Shown here: positions 10,534 through 23,969 of the stretch, piece after piece
How the letters are laid out: every line of letters starts with the position of its first letter
How positions within the stretch are numbered: the stretch's first letter is position 1
Assembly: GCF_026745355.1 (NCBI RefSeq)
Contig: NC_079209.1
Span: 7,278,984 to 7,342,983, forward strand
Direction of reading: 5' to 3'
DNA from: Beta vulgaris subsp. vulgaris
Taxonomy: Eukaryota > Streptophyta > Magnoliopsida > Caryophyllales > Amaranthaceae
DNA length: 64,000 nucleotides
The notes under the pieces: generated by a model
Told to the model about the DNA's origin: nothing
Databases searched by the model: none
Seen by the model: the letters and a program-made list of their open reading frames with translations, nothing else
Made by a program: the position numbers and the translations under genes

Positions 10534-11919
10534 TAAGTTTTTCTTACTTAATTCTTACCAGGAAAGCTAGAAAAAAAAATGACTGTGGATGGAAGATGAT
10601 GAATAGAAGGAGAGAAAGGCAAGATTTAGCTAAGAAGAAATTTAAAATGTGGCATTTGAGAAAAGAAATTTTCATCCATAGATCGATCAAGGCTAATTGT
10701 AGAAAAAAAGAGTCTTGCGTGTATCATAGTTTTACACTAATAACACTCGGATGTATGACAAAACTTGTAAATAAATAGATGGAGATTAGAGATGAATCAA
10801 ACTCTTACAATTGATTTTTAGTAAGGGTCTTCTTACAATTAGAAATTGGTTAACAAATACTTGCATTGGACTTTTCAATTTTGTCTAGTGGCCTTAGGAA
10901 AAAAAACAGTTAAATGTTATATCGTGTTTCTTTCCATCAATTAGTTTTAAATCCAAACACCGCTATCTAGTAAATAGGAATTGCTCATGCACCGACAATA
11001 ATATATGATGTCTCAAGTGCAAGTACTACCTACCATTTCTAAGTTTGGTCTAGTAAAAAGAAGATCACCTTTCAAACTTAATGTTCCAGCTTCTGGGTTC
11101 AATGGCCTCACTAACAGCAATTGGGTGAGGGGAATCCCCATACACTTTCCCAAATGTCTAACCCGCTATTGTGAGATTTGAGTTGATTCGTAAAAGGTTC
11201 CGGCCTCTTAGAACTCTTCATTATCTTGTCTACTCTTTAAAAAAGTGCAAATACTATTGTTTCGGTTGTGAAACGGGTGATCGCTTTGTGTTGGAAGTTG
11301 CGGTCGCGATGGAAAACCTCACGTGGCTGTTATAGAAACCCTACAAGATAGCACACGTAAACTACCTGGGGGTGCCGAGAAAATCTCCTACGATGCTCAA
11401 GTCAGTATTATGTCGTGAATGATTTCGAGAGAGAAAGTAGAGAGAGAATATTGGTGTTTAGAATGTACCTGTAGAATAGTACTGTAGAATAGTACTATTG
11501 ACCGATTTATAGGAGTACTATTCCTCTGACAAGGTGTATAATCCGTTGACACATGTATGACTGTGATGTGCCTGACATAAAAAAATATTTCTCTATTTAT
11601 CTTATTAGATGGCCGCCAACAGTGTTATTGGACAACTTCATGGAACTGGCCTCAAGCGTTGTTATGCCTACTTCTTGATCGCAACCTGATATGGTGGCAT
11701 GGTGCTTGCAAGCATGCTGCTCATGGACATACGAATGCGTCCGCTAGCATACTTGGTACTACCCATACAACTACCCCCAAGCATATTTGGCATTCATTAA
11801 TGCCATGGAAGCTAAGTTTTTTCGGATGCGATGATGATGTATTCGTCAATACGCATTTGGCATGTCAGATCATCTGACTGTTCTTCAATTAATAATATGT
11901 TATATGGACGATAAGAACT
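10534..11919. other. Unclassified AT-rich intergenic sequence
   Basis: No convincing gene. The stretch 11270-11600 (CTACCTGGGGGTGCCGAG, CGATGCTCAAGTCA and a repeated GTAGAATAGTACT) resembles a plant LTR or element terminus, but no partner repeat lies in the window. Short open frames here have no recognisable features. Confidence 0.4.
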
Positions 11920-12049
11920 TTTGGTATTTTATATGACAATTTCATGACTTTGGCCTTTGCGTGGCCAATAAGAGCCCTTGGTCTGTCATATGACTATTTC
12001 ATGACTTTTGCCTATTATGTGGCTGATAAATTTGGTCTCTCATATGACT
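11920..12049. repeat. Short tandem repeat, about 54-bp units, left part
   Basis: Units built on TTGGTCTGTCATATGAC, ATTTCATGACTTT and TATGTGGC occur two to three times before CACTA-1. The array resumes at 13374 (ATTTCATATCATTGGCC, TTGGTTTGTCATGTGATC). CACTA-1 therefore inserted into a pre-existing tandem array. Confidence 0.6.
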
Positions 12050-13373
12050 CACTAGTGGAAAAAAACGAAAGGTTTGCGGTTAAAACAGGCCTAAGGGCTG
12101 CGTTTTTGGCCAGCAACCCTTTTCGTAGCAGCCCTTCACTAAAAGTGAAGGGCTGCATTTTAGGCCCAAAACCGCAGCCCTTCCATATTCGAAGGGCTGC
12201 GGTTTTGGGCTTAAAACGCAGCCTTTTTTTGTACAAAGGGTTGCGATTTTGACCATAACCGCAGCCGTTTTGACCCAAAACAAATTTTTTTTTTTTTTTG
12301 GCTCATGGTGTCCACTGTCCAACGATACCCAATCCATGCCTCTCCACTCTCAAGATCCACAACCAAGATAGTTCCAAGTTTTGACCACTAAGAGCGAGCG
12401 AAACCGAGCGCAACAACAAGGGACTTGGCCAAAACAACGCACGAGGTTCCAAGTATACAGGTGCATCTGGAACTTCAACAATTCTAACATTAGAAACATC
12501 ATTTGGCTCATGGTTCAAACCCTTTGCAACAACATTGGGCTTACTTATCATGTTTTGTCCTCTGCTTACGAAATTATTTATTAACAATCAACAAGAACAT
12601 CAAAGTACAATTTAAGTAAAAAAGAGAGAACAATTTAAGGCATTAACTATTAAAAAAAAACAACAATAATAGTACATATCAACCAGAAAAATGAACGAAA
12701 ATGAAAAACAAACGAAAATGAAAAAAAACGAACAATGAGTAACATTTAAACCACATGGGACTAAATTAGTGCCTACCATATTTCTGCAACAAAAATTGAC
12801 AAATTTGAGGAGTATTTTTCTAGGAATGCTCAGAAAATTTCATTTCCCAGTCAGTATTTCATCCTTAATCATCAAACCTAATTCTGATGATGATATACCA
12901 AATCACCTTAAAACATGAGATCCGAAAGAGACGAAGTGTGATTTGGTATAGCATCATAAGAACTAGGTCTGGTGGTGTGCGCAAATGCCGGCGAGAGACG
13001 AAGGAGGTTGCGTTGTCAGAATTCGGCGGCTATAGTCGGCGAAGAGGAGTTTGTGGTCGGTGAGAGAGACCCAGTTAGAGTGAGGAGAGAGAAAGATGAG
13101 AGAAAAGATGAGGGCCGTTCAAAGAGACGAAGTGTGATTTGGTATTTCAAGAGAGTTTCATTGATTATAAAGCGCGGGTTGCATTGTTTTAACCTAAGCC
13201 CATTAGCCCGCGAGAATTAATTGTATAGGGCTGCGTTTTTTAAAAAAACGCAGCCCTTTATTACTTAAAGGGTTGTGTTTTTTTAAAAAGCGCAGCCCTT
13301 CACTATTAAGGGCTGCGTTTTTTAAAAAAGCGCAGCCCTTGCACCGCAACCCTTCCGGTTTTTTCCCCTAGTG
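12050..13373. mobile_element. CACTA-1, non-autonomous CACTA (En/Spm-type) element
   Basis: This 1,324-bp element starts CACTAGTGGAAAAAAACG and its reversed right end reads CACTAGGGGAAAAAACCG. The 3-bp flanks are ACT (left) and ACC (right), one mismatch. Both ends are packed with inverted GGGCTGCG / CGCAGCCC repeats, the subterminal transposase-binding layout typical of CACTA elements. No transposase frame is present. The middle (about 12300-13200) is unique sequence of unknown origin. Confidence 0.85.
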
Positions 13374-13755
13374 ACCATTTCATATCATTGGCCTGTTATA
13401 TGGCCGTTAGATACCTTGGTTTGTCATGTGATCATTTTTTTTTCTCAGTCGTATATATACGACCGCTACTAATTTTTAGTTACTATTATTTTTTTTGTAT
13501 TTTTTTGACATTTTTTTCATTATTGTCCGTGTTTTTTACCCATGCAAGTACAATTTTTGACAAATGTGACAACATTATCGAGTCATTTCTCACTCTTTGG
13601 ACACGTGTTGCTCTTCTAACAGAGTGATGGATGAACTCTTAACCCAACCTTTAGATCAACTACAATACTTTCCTTTTTTCTTCTAAATTTTTAGAAAGTT
13701 TGATGTCAATGAAGCTTTCTTGATCTACTCACCTTCTTTTTGGATTTAAAAAATA
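13374..13755. other. End of tandem array and AT-rich spacer
   Basis: The first about 60 bases continue the array cut by CACTA-1. The rest is T-rich with no gene. Confidence 0.5.
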
Positions 13756-14771
13756 GTGAAAGTATTGTGTCAGACCGTCTGGCACAATACATTTGGTCGG
13801 ACAACCACTCCTCTCTCTCAATGATGCGCTAAACATCAAACTCAAATTTTTTCGGTGGATAAACTATCTGCATTTTCGGTGAATCCAGCAATCGGTTTTC
13901 AAGAAATTTGATATTCGAAGGTAAACTTGGATGAAGAGTGCATTGAAATTAGCACACTTACCATAGGTGCCTTCGAGAAATACGAAAATCATGGATTTGG
14001 AAATAATTGAAGATGAAAAAATAAGGAGAATGAGAGAGATGCTCAGTGAATACGAACCATGTAATATATTATCATGTAAATAAGTTGTGGTGATGTTGTT
14101 TCTTTCATTTCTTTTGTTTATTTTTGAATTTCATTTTCAGTTAGGCTTTGAATTTTTTTAGTTGGGTATTGACATTTTTCAGTTAGGTAGTATTATTTTG
14201 TTTCAGTTGGTGCTTTGTTAGTGTTTCAGTTAGTTCTTGTTGTTATTTCAGTTGGTGTTTAATATGTTTCAGTAGTTATTGTTTTGTTTCAGTTGGTTAT
14301 TGTTTTGTTTCAGTTAGTTATTATTTTGTTTCAGTTGGACATTGTTTCGTAATATGTGTACCAACGAAAAGAAATAATAGACCAACTAAAAGAAATAATA
14401 GACCAACTGAAACAAATAATGGACCAACTGAAATAAATAATGAACCAATTGAAGCAAATAATGGGCCAACTGAAAGAAATAATGGACCAACTGAAAAAAA
14501 TTGAAACCAACTGAAAAAAATTGAAAGACTACCTGAAAAAAATGAAGACTAACTGAAAAAAATTGAAACCAATTGGAAAAAAAAGAAGACTAACTGAAAA
14601 AAAATGAAGACTACCTGAAAAAAAAAAGACGACTACCTGAAAAAAATGAAGACTACCTGAAAAAAAAAGACCAACTGAAACCCAAGTGCGTTTAACTAAA
14701 GAACAAGTGCTTCTAACTGAAGTGGTCCGACGAGAATATTGTGTCGGACGAGTCCGACACAATACAAACTC
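13756..14771. mobile_element. Mutator-like MITE A with internal minisatellites
   Basis: Terminal repeats begin GTGAAAGTATTGTGTCAGAC (left) and, reversed, GAGTTTGTATTGTGTCGGAC (right). The 9-bp flanks are TAAAAAATA and TTAAAAATA, one mismatch, which is the Mutator-superfamily TSD size. The interior holds TTTCAGTTGGT-type repeats (about 14155-14345), then their reverse complement ACCAACTGAAA (about 14370-14720), so the transcript could fold into a long hairpin. No transposase is present. It is related to MITE B at 16558. Confidence 0.8.
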
Positions 14772-14780
14772 TTAAAAATA

Positions 14781-15681
14781 TTATTCTTTGACTTTTTATA
14801 ATATACATATCGGGACGTATGCATTTTGCATGCATCTTTGCGTATCCTTCTTCGTTTGGCCATGATGATTTTTCGTATTTTGTTGCTTGATTATGCTAAC
14901 CATTATCATCATCATCATTTTTTTTTGGCCGATTTGACTCTTTAACTTTTCGTTTTTAATCTTCATACCATTTTCCCCTTAATATATATTCTTTTAATAT
15001 ATACTTTTCATAAATTAACAAAGTTGCTAATTAAATTTATCTTTGATGATCTAATAATCATCGGCCTCCTTTGCAAGAGGTCCCATCTCTCGAGTGTTAA
15101 ATGGATTTTGTAGTCTGACTTAACCTGTAGTCTGGCTAATTAAATTTATCTTTGATGATCTAATAATAATGTAGACGAAGATGTAAAGAAGAAATTTTTT
15201 GATAAAGATGATCAAAAGAACTATTGATTGTAAGTCAGAAGGAGAATTATGTCCTATACGGCTATACCATCATGCGTTCCAAAGACAAAAAAAAGCGGCT
15301 TCGTCAACCTTAGCTTAATGCTGTCCTCATCCGACGCTTAAGAAAAAATGGAGTCCAAAAAGAGATATTGGACTCACTGATGTCGGTTGTGAATTATTAC
15401 ATGACAACTTTTTTTTTGTATTAATGATATCTATATATTGCATATTAGTAAAAATTGATATAAGAAAATTAATAAAATTTAATTGTAATGATTTTTACTA
15501 ATATGTAATACATACATAATTGTTTTCTCCCCTCTCTATCACGTTATTAATTTCTCCTCTTTCCTTTCAAGTTTTATTTATAATCCTTGATTCCTTATCA
15601 ACATAACAAACATTATCAAAGAATTTCAAGTAATTCTTGATCAGTTGATGATTTTAAGTGTTTGACTAATACAATCTCTAA
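14781..15681. other. AT-rich intergenic sequence
   Basis: No gene or clear element. A TTAAATTTATCTTTGATGATC phrase occurs twice (near 15030 and 15140), showing a small local duplication. Confidence 0.4.
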
Positions 15682-15760
15682 TCTCTATTATATAAGGGAA
15701 GGGGGAGCAATGGTATCCTCTTTTGAAATGTCTATTTTGCCCCCTTCCCATTCTAAATTA
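15682..15760 (+). repeat. Helitron-like 5' end, copy 2
   Basis: It starts TCTCTATTATATAAGGGAAG after an A and aligns with 8259-8330 over roughly 70 bases (GGGGAGCAATGGTATCCTC). The 3' end is not identified. Confidence 0.35.
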
Positions 15761-15867
15761 CAAATTCACTTACAAATCGAAGGGGGCTTAAAACAAAAAT
15801 ACCAAAAATATAATTATAACAATAACTCACAAGTCAACTAAACTCATGAAATTGCATAATTTACGTT

Positions 15868-16255
15868 GGCTCTGTTTGGGGAAGCATTTCAGGTGACTTA
15901 AATGATAAGGTGCTACAATTTTAAGTCACCTTATATGATTAGTGATGTTTGGTGGAGGAACTTAAATAAAATTTAAGTCCAAAATTTGACTGAAATTGAG
16001 TTGGAGTAAAATATAGCTTCTGAGATAAGGTGCTGAAATTTTTTTATTATTATTTTCTTTTTATCTTTTTAAGCCTAAAAAAATATTTTCTTTTTATGTT
16101 TTTAAGTTTAAAAAGATATTTCAGCTACAGTCATAAATAATATTACAAAACAGGTTATGTAATCAGTTACCTTAACAGTTTCAGCTGCTACCTAATCAGT
16201 TTCAGCCACCTTATCAGTTTCAGCTCCATTTCAGTCAGTTTTGCCAAACATAGCC
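15868..16255. mobile_element. Tourist/Harbinger-like MITE
   Basis: Terminal repeats GGCTCTGTTTGGGGAAGC and reversed GGCTATGTTTGGCAAAAC are flanked on both sides by GTT (15865-15867, 16256-16258). The 388-bp size, GGCNNTGTTTGG ends and 3-bp duplication fit PIF/Harbinger MITEs, although GTT is not the usual TAA/TTA target. The internal palindromic TAAGTCACCTTAT and TTTCAGC repeats are non-coding. Confidence 0.65.
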
Positions 16256-16557
16256 GTTATGCAAATCACTAAAATGAGGAAACTTTACAAAAACTTAAAA
16301 ATTCACTTACAAACTACAACCTATAAAAAAATTGACTTGAAATCAAAGTGTCCACTTTCTTTACAATTTATGAAGTACTGTACTTAATTCAAAAATCAAC
16401 TAAAAAATTATAATATCAGAAATCATAAATAAATTCAATGAAATTTTTATTTTGTTCATAGAATTTAACTTTGAAAAGTAAAAAAAAAAAAGAAGGATGG
16501 TGCGAGACTTAAGTGACAGAAACTAAACCAATCAATTTTTGCAACTAAAAACAATTA

Positions 16558-17400
16558 GTGAAAGTATTGGGTCAGACCGTCTGACCCAATATGTTTCGTC
16601 GGACGAAACCGCTTCTTCATCTTCTTCCTCCGCCACCGCCGCGCTGCTGTACAGCACTTGAAAACATTCTAGAGGTAAAAACGATGGCTTTCAAGCAAAA
16701 AGATTAATGAACACGAGTATAACTACCTTTGAGAGGCCATGGAGATGTTGTCAACAACAAGGGAGAAGAAAACCTTAGCGTTAGAAAGAGATCGAGCCAT
16801 TGAATGTATATAATTTTGTTATACTTTTTTATTGATCTAACAAAGAAGAAAGAAATCAGCTAAGAGGAATGAAGAAGAAGGAGAAAGTCAGAGGAAAGCA
16901 GGGGTTAGTGTTTTTTTTTTTAAATATTAGTTAGTTGTTAAATGAAAGAATAATAAAACTAAGAATCCCAAGTTACTTTCATTTAGACCTAACTTACTTT
17001 CATTTAGACCTAAGTTACTTTCAGTTAGACCTAAGTTACTTTCAGTTAGACCTAAGTTGCTTTCAGTTAGACCTAAGTTACTTTCATTTAGAGGTAACTT
17101 ACTTTCATTTAGACGTAACTTACTTTCATCTAGACCTAAGTTACTTTCAGTTAGATCTAAGTTACTTTCATTTAGAGGTAACTTACTTTCATTTAGACTA
17201 ACTGAAAAAAATGAAGATTAACTGAAAACAAATTAAGACTAACTGAAAAAAATGAAGACTTACTGAAAAAAAATGAAGACTAACTGAAAAAAAATTGAAA
17301 CCAATTGATTTTTTTTGAAACCAACAGAAAAAAATTGAAACCACCTGAAAGACGTCCGACCAAAGATTATGGTCGGACGAGTCCGACACAACACGTTCTC
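16558..17400. mobile_element. Mutator-like MITE B with internal minisatellites
   Basis: The left end GTGAAAGTATTGGGTCAGAC and reversed right end GAGAACGTGTTGTGTCGGAC are flanked by a perfect 9-bp duplication AAACAATTA (16549-16557 and 17401-17409). It shares ends and interior style with MITE A. The interior has about ten 20-23-bp units of TTACTTTCAGTTAGACCTAA (16970-17200), then reverse-complement-type AACTGAAAAAAATGAAGACT units (17205-17345). Confidence 0.88.
16970..17200. repeat. Minisatellite inside MITE B
   Basis: Roughly ten copies of a 20-23-bp unit around CTAAGTTACTTTCAGTTAGAC. It makes an artificial open frame of YFHLDLS/YFQLDLS repeats, which I treat as a repeat artefact and not a protein. 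Confidence 0.85.
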
Positions 17401-17879
17401 AAACAATTATACTTCGTATGTCTAATGTTCAAATTTTGACTCTTATGTCGAAGAAAATCGAGTTTTTGTTTTGAAAAAAAATTCAAGCAAAAACTTCTAG
17501 TATGAGTAAGTGTGAGCAGCGCTTGAGTAACTACTAAAGAAAAAGGAAAAAAAGATAGTCTTTACTCGACGTGCATGTATATATATCTATCCAACCACAA
17601 ACAAATTGGGCGCTTCGTTCTAATTCGCTCAATACAGGAGAGTTCCATAATGTTTTGAGCGGGTCATGAGGTGACCTCGGAGGGGGCACTAGTGGTGTCA
17701 GAAACAGACCTGACCACTGGGTCAACCTGATTCTGACCTGACTTGAACCTGGTTCGACCTGTGAGGGTCAGTCCTCAAACCTGACCTGGGATTACCCAGA
17801 CCTGACCGGCACCTGACAAGATTATATCTTGACCTGTTCAGACAGACCTGCTCTTAAACCCGAACCCGGCCGTAATGAA

Positions 17880-20340
<2,461 letters not shown>

Positions 20341-20376
20341 TCCTCTTCGTATTTGTATTACTATAATAATAAATCT

Positions 20377-20640
20377 TTTATATGAAGTTTGGAATTGATC
20401 TTCTACTCGTTATTATTGTCGTTGGTTATGAATTATGATATAATATTAAAACATATGAAGAGTCGCTCTACTCCTTTACTCAATAGGGTAGTTTTACGCA
20501 GTTGATTAGTCGAAATAAGAGTTGACTAAGAGAATACACTAACATCACGATAATCAATATAGTGTTTTTATTGGTTTTTCGTTATTATCCACATATTAAT
20601 CGCACACACACATATATATATATATGTTGATCTTAATACT
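20377..20640. repeat. Tandem duplication inside the hAT, copy 1
   Basis: This block (TCGTTATTATTGTCGTTGG, AAACATATGAAGAGTCG, AGAGTTGACTA, GATCTTAATAC) recurs from 21069 onward, where it is interrupted by CACTA-2 and a MITE. It supplies an undisturbed 'empty site' for both insertions. Confidence 0.8.
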
Positions 20641-21068
20641 TTTATTAATACGATTCATTTACATATATATACAAAGTTAAGAGAATACCACAAATACTAT
20701 ACTAGTATTAAACTATAGTATAACATAAAAACAATTAACTTAAATAATATTATAGCTTATAAAGACAAGGGAGTGTTATTGTTGTTAATCTTATACTAGT
20801 ATTAAACTATATGGTTGCTAAATGTTAACAAGTTACTACTTGTTAACTATTTTACTTAACTTATGGTTGTTATTGTTAACAGTTAACTTATTCTAATAAG
20901 TTATGATTAACTATTTTACTTAACTTATGGTTGTTACTTGTTACATGTTCTTATGATTAACTATTATCATTTTCATTTGATGTTTATTTGTAGTATTGCT
21001 CTTATTACCATCATAGCTATTTACAAACTTATATATCAATCATAATGCTTATAATAATAAATCATTTA

Positions 21069-21191
21069 TATAAAGTTTGGAACTGATCGTATACTCGTTA
21101 TTATTGTCGTTGGTTATAATATATAATATTAAAACATATGAAGAGTCGTTCTACTCATTTACTCATTAGAGTCGTTTTACGCAGTTGATTA
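21069..21191. repeat. Tandem duplication inside the hAT, copy 2, left part
   Basis: It matches copy 1 up to TACGCAGTTGATTA, where CACTA-2 begins. The copy resumes at 24740 with TTAGAAATAAGAGTTGACTA. Confidence 0.8.
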
Positions 21192-21499
21192 CACTACAAG
21201 AAAATGCTAAAACAACGACTGCTTAACAGCGACGGTCAGAAAAACCGTCGTTCTTACTAAAACAGCGTCCGCTTTAAGCCGTCGGTGAACACCGACTGCT
21301 TGTAAAGGCTACAACGACGGCTTAACAGTCGTTGAAAAACAACGACAGTTTCAAGCCGTCGTTAAGTTGATTAATGTGCCTCTGAAATTTTGTTTACCTA
21401 AGGCGACGGTCTTAAACAGTCGGTGATGGAAGGAAAATGGGGGTAACATAAAGTGGCCCTTTTCAGTAGGGTTTATTTCAACGCAACTTAAAAGAGAGA

Positions 21500-21615
21500 A
21501 GTTGCCATTTTCTCTCCGCCTCTTTGCTGCCGGGCGACTCTAGTCCTTCACTTCGCGGCACCGCCGTCCATTTCTCTCTTTCTCTATCCTCTTAAATCTT
21601 CCATTTCTTCAAGGT
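21500..21615 (+). other. Leader-like segment inside CACTA-2
   Basis: A pyrimidine-rich stretch (CTCTCCGCCTCTTTGCTG, TTTCTCTCTTTCTCTATCC) ends TTCTTCAAG/GTAATTTT, looking like a plant 5' UTR exon with a splice donor. It is either the element's own transcript leader or a captured host leader; no start codon can be tied to it. Confidence 0.4.
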
Positions 21616-22644
21616 AATTTTTTTTTCCTTAGAATCTCAAGTTGTAATTATTCATCGATTTTAATCGTCGTTTTTTTTATTATGTACACGTTTTTGCTTG
21701 TTTTTCTGAAGTATTTATTTCTTTGCATATGATGGATGAATTAATTTATTAGATTTGTGTTCTTTTATTGTTGTTAATTGGATTTACTTATGATTTATGG
21801 TTAAAGTTTGAATTTTCACTGTTGTTTTAGACTGTGATGAACTAGGTTTAATATGTTGTTAATTGAATTGCTAAGTTGCTTCATTTTCTGTTCTTTTTTT
21901 TGTTTGTTACTCATGAAACCAAACCCTAAAAAGTGGGTTTTCCCTGTCGATTTAAAGCGACATTGCAGGCTAGTATGATGAGATATAAGGTTCGCCTAGT
22001 ATGATGAGATATAAGGTTAGTGTTTTGATTGGAATTGCAATGTGTATATTCTACAAATTTCAGAAAGTATCTTCTTCTGGGTATAGTTACAGAAAGTAAG
22101 AAAATGGAAAGTATCTTCTTCTGGGTATAGTTACAAATTTCACAAATTTCAGAAAGTATCTTTTTTTTTGTGTGGATTTATTAGAACCAAATGCTTGTGT
22201 AGTGTATCTTCTTCTGGGTATAGTTACAGAAAGTAAGAAAATGGAAAAGGGTATAAATTCCTTTTCAATTGAGTTAGAGAAAGTAAGCTGATTTTAATCT
22301 TTATATCATATCTATGTTAAGATTTCCCCTTTTTTTTCTAATTTTATGTCTCTCTTATCTTCTTTCAGATTTCTGTTGGTTTTGGAGTTTATGTAATAAC
22401 TGTTGGCAATTATCACAGGAAAACAAGGTGGAGATGCAGGTAATTAGACCACCAAGTTCAGGGAAAGCTAAAACCAATGGAAGTCCTAAAAGCAGAGAGA
22501 AGAATTAGCTTTGTTGCAAGATGTATTCATTAAATCCCATCAACTTTTTTCTGTTTTTTTTTTAAATATGAAGTACATAATTTTTAATTTGATCATCTTA
22601 AATCTTTTTTTTGCTTAAGTTATGTTTTTGGAATTGAAATTTAG

Positions 22645-22691
22645 GTTGATAAACTGAAGAAGAAACTCAGAGAGAAGAGGGAGATGCAAAG
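22645..22691 (+). pseudogene. Candidate short exon, Lys-rich coiled coil
   Basis: Between an ATTTAG acceptor and a GTTATT donor, 47 bases encode VDKLKKKLREKREMQ. It may belong with 23868-23969 to a decayed second gene of the CACTA element or a captured host gene. The phases of the two pieces do not join directly, so another exon or decay is implied. Confidence 0.3.
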
Positions 22692-23438
22692 GTTATTGTC
22701 CTAACTTTTAATCTTATATTTTTTGTTGTTTACTTTGCAATGAATTGATTCGAATGGTCATGGTGTTGAGTTTGCCTTAATGTTACTATGGTGGGACAAT
22801 ACTACTCTACCATTTTAAAGAAGACTTGTTTATGTGTGCATTTTCACATGTTCTGCTAGGTAGGTAATGACAACGAAGCACGGGATATAATGGGTCCTCT
22901 TGTTTCCTCTAAATTTGTCGCCGTATTAGGTTGTGGCCAGTTGCAGTTAGAATATTTCCATTTGTGAAGGTGAAATTATTATTACTTTGTAGTTGGTACT
23001 TACTATTCAAGTCCGATTTTTCATCTTTGTGTAATCTGTAATGTTTTTGAACCATTTCTTGCTTTATATATTATACGGATTCTGAGGTTCAAGTGTTTGG
23101 TATGTGGTACTTGAGCATTTGGTTCTGGTATGTTGTGATTGCATTCTATGTCTGTCACAAGAATCTGATTTACATGATGTTAAAAAAAGGCAGTGAATTA
23201 TTATTCTCTCCATCTGAAAACCTTTGGGTGCTCTCTTTTGGTGCTTATGAAGCTCTCAATCTCTGGCATTCTTTGCTGTATCATTTATTTGGGTGTTTTT
23301 TTAGGCTAAATATGTTAACACTTCTTTTTATGAGTTGCGAGAGTCCTTGATTTGTACTGTTTTGAGGCTATATTCTCAACATGGATGAACGTCTATGCTT
23401 ATGACTTATGATCACAGATGGTCTATCGTCACGCTTAA

Positions 23439-23590
23439 ATGTTACTTGTTTGTGCAGTGGTGGGGGTGCAGGGGGTCAGTGCAGGTGGGAGTGCAGTGGT
23501 GGGGGTGCTGGGGGTGGGCAGGGAGGGGCAGGGGTGTAGGGGGTCAGTGAAGGGGGGGAGTGCAGGGGTGGGAGTAGTGGGGGTGGACTT
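23439..23590. repeat. G-rich GGGGGTGCAG repeat
   Basis: About 150 bases of imperfect GCAGTGGTGGGGGTGC / GGGGTCAGTG units, unlike the AT-rich surroundings. Runs of G could form quadruplexes. The glycine/valine-rich open frame over it is a repeat artefact. Confidence 0.7.
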
Positions 23591-23867
23591 CATGGCTAGT
23601 AATTGGACTTGTGCATTTCACTTTCACCCACCAAATATATTTGCAGCACTACAAATACAAGTAGTTTGTGGGTTATAAATTTAGCTTTTGTTTTTGTTCT
23701 GGACTAAGATTAAAACTCCCATTTTTGTTCCGGGAATTTATTTCAATGTTACTTGTTTTCTTCATTTATTGCTTGTAGTTTGTGGGTTACATTTATGTTT
23801 AATTCTGTAAAAAGAATGTGAAAGATTTCATTTGTACTTTAATTATGAGCCGTCCATTTTTTCTCAG

Positions 23868-23969
23868 CTTCAGGCGCATGTGGAAAAGGTGACTGCACAC
23901 ATGGAAGAGGTGGAGGCAAGGAACTCGACTACTGCTTTATTTCCTGACACCGGGATCTATTTTGCGTAA
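23868..23969 (+). pseudogene. Candidate terminal exon, coiled-coil tail
   Basis: After a TTTTCTCAG acceptor, 102 bases encode LQAHVEKVTAHMEEVEARNS and a short tail to a stop. The heptad-like pattern suggests a coiled coil, such as occurs at the C-terminus of plant CACTA-associated proteins; that link is inference. No upstream partner was resolved. Confidence 0.35.

Noticed and set aside
13232..13345. Direct repeats resembling a CRISPR array (GGGCTGCG blocks)
   Set aside because: Repeats are inverted, irregularly spaced, and lie inside a CACTA transposon of a plant genome.
16935..17201. Open frame with repeating YFHLDLS/YFQLDLS, looking like a repeat protein
   Set aside because: It is the translation of the 20-23-bp minisatellite inside Mutator MITE B and has no start context or homologue pattern.
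23439..23678. Gly/Val-rich small protein
   Set aside because: Derived from a G-rich tandem repeat within CACTA-2.
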